Of a stretch of 64,000 nt of DNA, positions 59,860-64,000 are shown piece after piece (within the stretch, counting starts at the first letter, position 1; each line of letters opens with the position of its first letter). The stretch is from contig NZ_JACSQO010000013.1 in the NCBI RefSeq assembly GCF_014836595.1, positions 45,411-109,410 of the forward strand, written 5' to 3'. The notes below the pieces were generated by a model. That model did not search any database and was not told where the DNA came from. It saw only the letters and a program-made list of their open reading frames with translations. This DNA comes from Psychrobacillus faecigallinarum (GTDB lineage Bacteria > Bacillota > Bacilli > Bacillales_A > Planococcaceae). A program made the position numbers and the translations under genes.

Positions 59860-60455
59860 TAAATTACTCAGATGAAAAAGTTGAGTTGCTAGTATTTCAG
59901 GAAGCAAAATCAGGAAACGCAGAATCTGGAGATACATACTATGTATCAAAGCATGAGGACTTTATGCTCTGTGCCATTGCTGATGGACTAGGTAACGGTC
60001 CTGTAGCAAAGGAATCTGCAGATGTTATACCTGCAATTTTAGAACAATACCCTGAGGAGACGCTGGATAATTTATTGTTGAAATGCAATGAGTTGATGGT
60101 TCAAAAACGAGGAGCAGCGGTTGCTCTTGTGAAAGTAGATTACAAAACACAAACTATCTCATATAGCTGTGTTGGCAATATCAAATTTTACATGTACCAG
60201 AGAGCAACAGGAAAGATGATATATCCTTTGCCAGTGATGGGCTACCTATCTGGAAGAAAGCAAAAAATTAATACCCAAACGTATGCCTGCGCAAAAGATG
60301 ACCTATTTCTTCTTCACTCAGATGGAGTAGTGATGAATAGCCCGAAATCTACTATTAAGGAATCTGGCTCTGCAAAATGTTTGTACGAAACTGTATATAA
60401 GGAAATAGAGCATGGTGATGATGCCACGTTTATTGTAGGAAGCTTACTCTCATAA
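59856..60455 (+). CDS. rsbX: Phosphoserine phosphatase RsbX
   Basis: PP2C-type phosphatase of 199 residues. Metal sites are in ADGLGNGP near 39 and LHSDGVVM near 152. It dephosphorylates RsbS and RsbR and resets the stressosome after stress. TTG 59856 overlaps the sigB stop (TTGA). Its transcript ends in a terminator just past the stop. In B. subtilis ydcF-ydcH lie between rsbX and tex; they are absent here. Confidence 0.92.
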   Translation: MINYSDEKVELLVFQEAKSGNAESGDTYYVSKHEDFMLCAIADGLGNGPVAKESADVIPAILEQYPEETLDNLLLKCNELMVQKRGAAVALVKVDYKTQTISYSCVGNIKFYMYQRATGKMIYPLPVMGYLSGRKQKINTQTYACAKDDLFLLHSDGVVMNSPKSTIKESGSAKCLYETVYKEIEHGDDATFIVGSLLS

Positions 60456-60474
60456 TAGAAGGGTAAGTTTTTTT
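60443..60474 (+). terminator. Terminator of the sigB operon
   Basis: CTTACTC pairs with GGGTAAG over 11 bases including the rsbX stop codon, then seven T residues. Confidence 0.82.
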
Positions 60475-60540
60475 ACTGTCTTCATTTAGGGGTAAGCGCT
60501 AAATATGTTAAAATAAAGGGTATATGGAAAGGGTGAATTT

Positions 60541-62712
60541 GTGTTGGAACTAAAGAAAATGCTTCAGCTTGTTTCTAAAGAAACTGGCATAAAAACTACG
60601 CAAGCCGAACAAGTAATAAAACTTTTAGAAGAAGGAAACACCGTTCCTTTTATAGCTCGTTATCGTAAAGAACAAACAGGATCTTTAGATGAGGTCCAAA
60701 TAAAAGCAGTAGAAGATCGGTATCAATATATACAACAGCTTGAACAACGCAAAGAGGAAGTACTGCGTTTAATAGATGAACAAGGAAAGCTGACGGAAGA
60801 GCTTACTACTTCCATTCAAAATGCTACGGTGCTTCAGCGAGTAGAGGATTTATATCGACCTTATAAACAAAAGCGAAGAACAAAGGCGACAGTAGCGAAG
60901 GAGAAAGGGCTTGAACCTTTAGCAGATGAACTATTAACCTTCCCTAAAGCATCTATCTATGATTTAGCACAAGCCTATATTAATGAAGAGCTAGAAGTAT
61001 TGACGACGGAGGATGCACTCCAAGGGGCTCGTGACATTCTCGCAGAACAATTTGCTGATGATGCGAAAATACGCGAACAGATTCGAAATCTATCCCGTAT
61101 GGACGGGAAAATTGTTACTGCGCTAAAGAAAGCAGAGCTTGATGAAAAAAATGTCTATGAAATGTACTATGAATATGATGAACCAGTGAAGAAAATTGTG
61201 CCTCACCGTATTCTTGCATTGAATCGTGGAGAAAAAGAGGATGTATTAAAAGTTGGTCTCCAGGTACCACTTGAAAAGATTTTAAGAGTAATGGAAACTC
61301 AATGGATTCCTAATAATATATCTAGCAGTGCTACAGAGCAGGTAAAGCAAGCAATCGAGGATTCCTATAAACGGTTAATACAGCCTTCAGTAGAAAGAGA
61401 AATCAGAGCAGAACTTACTGAAAAAGCAGAAACACAAGCTATTCATATTTTCTCTGAGAATCTACGAAACTTATTGCTTCAGCCTCCGTTAAAGGGGAAA
61501 GTTGTTCTAGGAGTGGATCCTGCATACCGGACAGGTTGCAAACTAGCAGTTGTAGACGATACAGGTAAATTACTAGAGGTATCGGCTATTTATCCACATG
61601 CACCAAAAATGGATGTGGAAGGCTCGAAAAGAAAGGTACTTTCTTATCTTAAAAAATATCCAATTACTTTAATTGCAATAGGAAATGGTACAGCTTCTCG
61701 TGAAACAGAGCAATTTATAGTAGATTGCCTGAAAGAAGTAGAGGGTGAAGTAGCATATGTTATTGTCAACGAAGCAGGTGCTTCTGTTTATTCAGCTTCC
61801 GAAACAGCGCGAAATGAGTTTCCAGACCTTCAAGTGGAGCAACGAAGTGCAGTCTCTATTGCCAGAAGACTTCAAGATCCTTTAGCGGAGTTAGTAAAAA
61901 TAGATCCAAAGGCAGTAGGGGTAGGGCAATACCAGCATGATGTTTCACAAAAAAAACTCTCGGAATCACTTTCTTTTATAGTAGAAACTGCTGTTAACCA
62001 GGTAGGGGTCAATGTAAACACAGCGTCAGCCTCCTTACTGCAATATGTTTCTGGTCTTTCTAAAACGGTTGCTGAAAATGTGGTGAATATGCGCAATGAA
62101 CAAGGGCGCTTTACTTCAAGAGCTCAGCTTAAAAAAATTCCGCGTCTTGGAGCCAAAACATATGAGCAGGCAATTGGTTTCCTGCGTGTACCAGATGCAA
62201 AAAATCCTTTTGATGCAACAGGAATTCACCCAGAAAGCTATAAGGCAGCTGAACAGGTCCTAGAAATTGTAGGATTGAAGAAAGGCCAAATAGGTTCTAA
62301 GGTAGCAGAAGAAGCATTAAATAACATTTCTATAGAAGAAACTAGTAAGGAATTAGGAATCGGCGAAATTACTTTGAAGGATATTTTAGATGCACTTATT
62401 AAGCCTGCACGTGATCCACGCGAAGCTTTCCCACAGCCTATACTAAAGAAAGATGTCTTGAAGTTAGAGGATTTAAAGGCTGGAATGGAGCTTCAAGGAA
62501 CTGTTCGTAACGTAGTAGACTTTGGAGCCTTTGTAGATATTGGTGTTAAACAGGACGGACTTGTACATATATCCAAGCTTAAAAAAGGATTTGTAAAACA
62601 TCCCCTAGATGTAGTTTCCCTTGGAGATATCGTTACAGTTTGGGTAGAACAGTTCGATGCTAACAAAGGTAGAATCGCATTAACTATGCTTCCGCCGGAA
62701 CAACAAGTGTAA
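60541..62712 (+). CDS. tex: Transcription accessory protein Tex
   Basis: RNA-binding protein of 723 residues with all Tex parts: N-terminal helical Tex domain, YqgF-like nuclease fold (VVLGVDPAYRTGCKLAVVDDTGKLL near 322), two helix-hairpin-helix motifs (QVGVNVNTASASLLQYVSGLSK and LKKIPRLGAKTYEQAIGFLRV) and a C-terminal S1 domain (GMELQGTVRNVVDFGAFVDIGVKQDGLVHISKL). It is a close match to B. subtilis YdcI. It affects transcription and RNA turnover. GTG 60541 follows AAAGGGTG; TTG 60544 is possible. Confidence 0.94.
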   Translation: MLELKKMLQLVSKETGIKTTQAEQVIKLLEEGNTVPFIARYRKEQTGSLDEVQIKAVEDRYQYIQQLEQRKEEVLRLIDEQGKLTEELTTSIQNATVLQRVEDLYRPYKQKRRTKATVAKEKGLEPLADELLTFPKASIYDLAQAYINEELEVLTTEDALQGARDILAEQFADDAKIREQIRNLSRMDGKIVTALKKAELDEKNVYEMYYEYDEPVKKIVPHRILALNRGEKEDVLKVGLQVPLEKILRVMETQWIPNNISSSATEQVKQAIEDSYKRLIQPSVEREIRAELTEKAETQAIHIFSENLRNLLLQPPLKGKVVLGVDPAYRTGCKLAVVDDTGKLLEVSAIYPHAPKMDVEGSKRKVLSYLKKYPITLIAIGNGTASRETEQFIVDCLKEVEGEVAYVIVNEAGASVYSASETARNEFPDLQVEQRSAVSIARRLQDPLAELVKIDPKAVGVGQYQHDVSQKKLSESLSFIVETAVNQVGVNVNTASASLLQYVSGLSKTVAENVVNMRNEQGRFTSRAQLKKIPRLGAKTYEQAIGFLRVPDAKNPFDATGIHPESYKAAEQVLEIVGLKKGQIGSKVAEEALNNISIEETSKELGIGEITLKDILDALIKPARDPREAFPQPILKKDVLKLEDLKAGMELQGTVRNVVDFGAFVDIGVKQDGLVHISKLKKGFVKHPLDVVSLGDIVTVWVEQFDANKGRIALTMLPPEQQV

Positions 62713-62718
62713 TAATAA

Positions 62719-62758
62719 GAGTGTCCAATGATAGAATCATTGGACAAACTCTTTTATT
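62719..62758 (+). terminator. Terminator of tex
   Basis: GAGT and GTCCAATGA pair with TCATTGGAC and ACTC around TAGAA, followed by TTTTATTT. It lies just before the sprT binding site. Confidence 0.85.
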
Positions 62759-62771
62759 TAGGAGAGGTAAT

Positions 62772-63239
62772 ATGACAGATGAACAATTGAGTGAATTAGT
62801 AAGTAAAATCTCAAAAGAGATTTTTGGGAAAGAATTTCGACATAAAGCCTGTTTTAATAAAAGACTCCGCAGTACTGGAGGCAGGTATATGTTAAGAACT
62901 CATATAATTGAAATAAATCCTCTTGTTCTAGAAAAGCATGGAATGAAAGAATTAATAGGAGTGATCAAGCATGAGTTATGTCATTATCATTTACATATAG
63001 AAGCAAAAGGCTACAAACATCGAGATGCAGATTTTCGCCAGCTTCTAAAACAAACAGATTCCCCCAGATTTTGTTCCACTTTAGTAGAGCCTAAAAGGCA
63101 ACCACGTACTAAAGTTTACATGTATAAATGCTCAAAATGTGGGTTGTTATATAGACGGAAAATTCGAGTAAATACTCACAAATTCAAGTGTGGCAAGTGT
63201 TTTGGCGACTTAGTTTTAAGCTCTTCAAAAAAAATATAA
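62772..63239 (+). CDS. sprT: SprT-like zinc metalloprotease-type protein
   Basis: Protein of 155 residues of the SprT family. The zinc motif is HELCHYH (His67, Glu68, His71). The C-terminal zinc ribbon has YKCSKCGLLYRRKIRVNTHKFKCGKCFGDL with four cysteines in two C-x2-C pairs. In B. subtilis YdcK sits in the same place between tex and tRNA genes. The role is unclear; eukaryotic Spartan cleaves DNA-protein crosslinks. GGAGAGG precedes ATG 62772. Confidence 0.9.
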   Translation: MTDEQLSELVSKISKEIFGKEFRHKACFNKRLRSTGGRYMLRTHIIEINPLVLEKHGMKELIGVIKHELCHYHLHIEAKGYKHRDADFRQLLKQTDSPRFCSTLVEPKRQPRTKVYMYKCSKCGLLYRRKIRVNTHKFKCGKCFGDLVLSSSKKI

Positions 63240-63257
63240 GAAATTTGATGAAAAGTG

Positions 63258-63286
63258 TTGACGTTTGTCCAAACCCTCTCTATAAT
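63258..63286 (+). promoter_or_regulatory. Promoter of the tRNA cluster
   Basis: TTGACG (63258-63263), a 17-base spacer and TATAAT (63281-63286), 36 bases before the first tRNA. Confidence 0.9.
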
Positions 63287-63322
63287 AGAAAAAGTCGAGT
63301 AAAACAAAACGACAAAAATTAT

Positions 63323-63397
63323 TCCGAAGTAGCTCAGTGGTAGAGCAATCGGCTGTTAACCGATCGGTCGTAGGTTCGAGTCCTACCTTCGGAGCCA
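63323..63397 (+). tRNA. tRNA-Asn (GTT)
   Basis: Cloverleaf with acceptor TCCGAAG/CTTCGGA, anticodon GTT in CTGTTAA and TTCGAGT in the T arm; CCA encoded. Confidence 0.97.
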
Positions 63398-63410
63398 TAT
63401 AACTTACATA

Positions 63411-63485
63411 GGCCCCTTGGTCAAGCGGTTAAGACACCGCCCTTTCACGGCGGTAACACGGGTTCGAATCCCGTAGGGGTCACCA
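63411..63485 (+). tRNA. tRNA-Glu (TTC)
   Basis: Acceptor GGCCCCT/AGGGGTC with one G-U pair, anticodon TTC in CTTTCAC, T arm GGTTCGAATC; CCA encoded. Confidence 0.97.
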
Positions 63486-63509
63486 TTTAAATTTAATAAA
63501 ACATACATA

Positions 63510-63585
63510 GGTCCCGTGGTGTAGCGGTTAACATGCCTGCCTGTCACGCAGGAGATCGCCGGTTCGATCCCGGTCGGGACCGCCA
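63510..63585 (+). tRNA. tRNA-Asp (GTC)
   Basis: Acceptor GGTCCCG/CGGGACC, anticodon GTC in CTGTCAC, T arm GGTTCGATCC; CCA encoded. Confidence 0.97.
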
Positions 63586-63588
63586 TGT

Positions 63589-63663
63589 TGGGGTATAGCC
63601 AAGCGGTAAGGCAACGGATTTTGATTCCGTCATGCCCTGGTTCGAATCCAGGTACCCCAGCCA
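63589..63663 (+). tRNA. tRNA-Gln (TTG)
   Basis: Acceptor TGGGGTA/TACCCCA, anticodon TTG in TTTTGAT, T arm GGTTCGAATC; CCA encoded. Only three bases separate it from tRNA-Asp. Confidence 0.97.
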
Positions 63664-63674
63664 TTTCGTTTCGT

Positions 63675-63747
63675 GAGCCATTAGCTCAGTTGGTAGAGCA
63701 TCTGACTTTTAATCAGAGGGTCGAAGGTTCGAGTCCTTCATGGCTCA
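63675..63747 (+). tRNA. tRNA-Lys (TTT), CCA not encoded
   Basis: Acceptor GAGCCAT/ATGGCTC, anticodon TTT in CTTTTAA, T arm GGTTCGAGTC. After the discriminator A the DNA reads TCA, not CCA, so the end must be trimmed and CCA added by enzyme. Confidence 0.96.
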
Positions 63748-63765
63748 TCATTATTACAATAATTG

Positions 63766-63794
63766 TTGACAGACTCTTGCGAGTGAGTTATAAT
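63766..63794 (+). promoter_or_regulatory. Perfect-consensus promoter inside the tRNA array
   Basis: TTGACA (63766-63771), a 17-base spacer and TATAAT (63789-63794) lie between tRNA-Lys and tRNA-Leu. Transcription should start near 63801. Confidence 0.92.
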
Positions 63795-63819
63795 AGAGTT
63801 CGTCCCATTTTATAACTAA

Positions 63820-63906
<87 letters not shown>

Positions 63907-63924
63907 AGCAATGTCTCTTACTAA

Positions 63925-64000
<76 letters not shown>

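Overview
The window is AT-rich chromosomal DNA from a Gram-positive, endospore-forming-type member of the Bacillales. Its right-hand part follows the Bacillus subtilis gene order very closely: ddl-murF, cshA, ydbS-ydbT, rhomboid, acpS, ydcC, alr, ndoAI-ndoA, rsbRST-rsbU-rsbVW-sigB-rsbX, tex, sprT, tRNA genes. Protein style, frequent TTG starts and a degraded Bacillaceae-type intergenic repeat suggest the Planococcaceae (for example a Psychrobacillus- or Lysinibacillus-like organism). The family assignment is inference; no 16S gene is present to settle it. I see no prophage, insertion sequence, CRISPR array or rRNA gene.

Layout. 1-8.2 kb (mostly minus strand): an XRE-TPR regulator of the RRNPP type, a BmrA-like multidrug ABC half-transporter, a small membrane protein, a three-gene operon (GltS-like permease, carbamoylase-type M20 hydrolase, M20D amidohydrolase) and a YceI protein, divergent from an HxlR regulator. 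8.4-16.5 kb: murB, a membrane-anchored penicillin-acylase-family hydrolase, a cadC-cadA metal efflux pair and a double GNAT protein. 16.5-30.6 kb: single genes, most with their own terminator. They include comFB, mntR, cvfB, ypuA (DUF1002), an MhqO-like dioxygenase behind an MhqR operator, several acetyltransferases, a lipid kinase, an AraC regulator, a YidC insertase, MFS transporters, a VanY carboxypeptidase and cardiolipin synthase.

30.7-43.9 kb: an LnrLMN-like ABC exporter operon ending in an unusual GNAT-aminotransferase fusion, then a nine-unit tandem repeat. Next come a second XRE-TPR regulator divergent from an MFS pump with twin operators between them, another MFS pump, a CBS protein, rodA, a gene I do not recognise, and a Gdx-type SMR pair. 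43.9-63.2 kb is the conserved cell-wall, RNA-helicase, toxin-antitoxin and general-stress block. 63.3-64 kb holds seven tRNA genes (Asn, Glu, Asp, Gln, Lys, Leu, Arg) under two near-consensus promoters; the last gene is cut by the window end.

Functionally the conserved block couples peptidoglycan precursor synthesis (murB, ddl, murF, alr, rodA) with the stressosome-SigB cascade: RsbR/RsbS scaffold, RsbT kinase and RsbU activator, RsbP2C-type RsbX feedback, RsbV/RsbW partner switch. A recognisable SigB promoter lies before rsbV. Points most worth a second look are the GNAT-aminotransferase fusion linked to an ABC exporter, the paired operators at 37.2 kb and at 8.3 kb, the tandem repeat at 35.7 kb, a palindrome wedged between ribosome binding site and start codon of rsbR, a hairpin that would mask the alr ribosome binding site, and a promoter-terminator unit of about 60 nt before cshA. 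No wholly new multi-gene system is evident.
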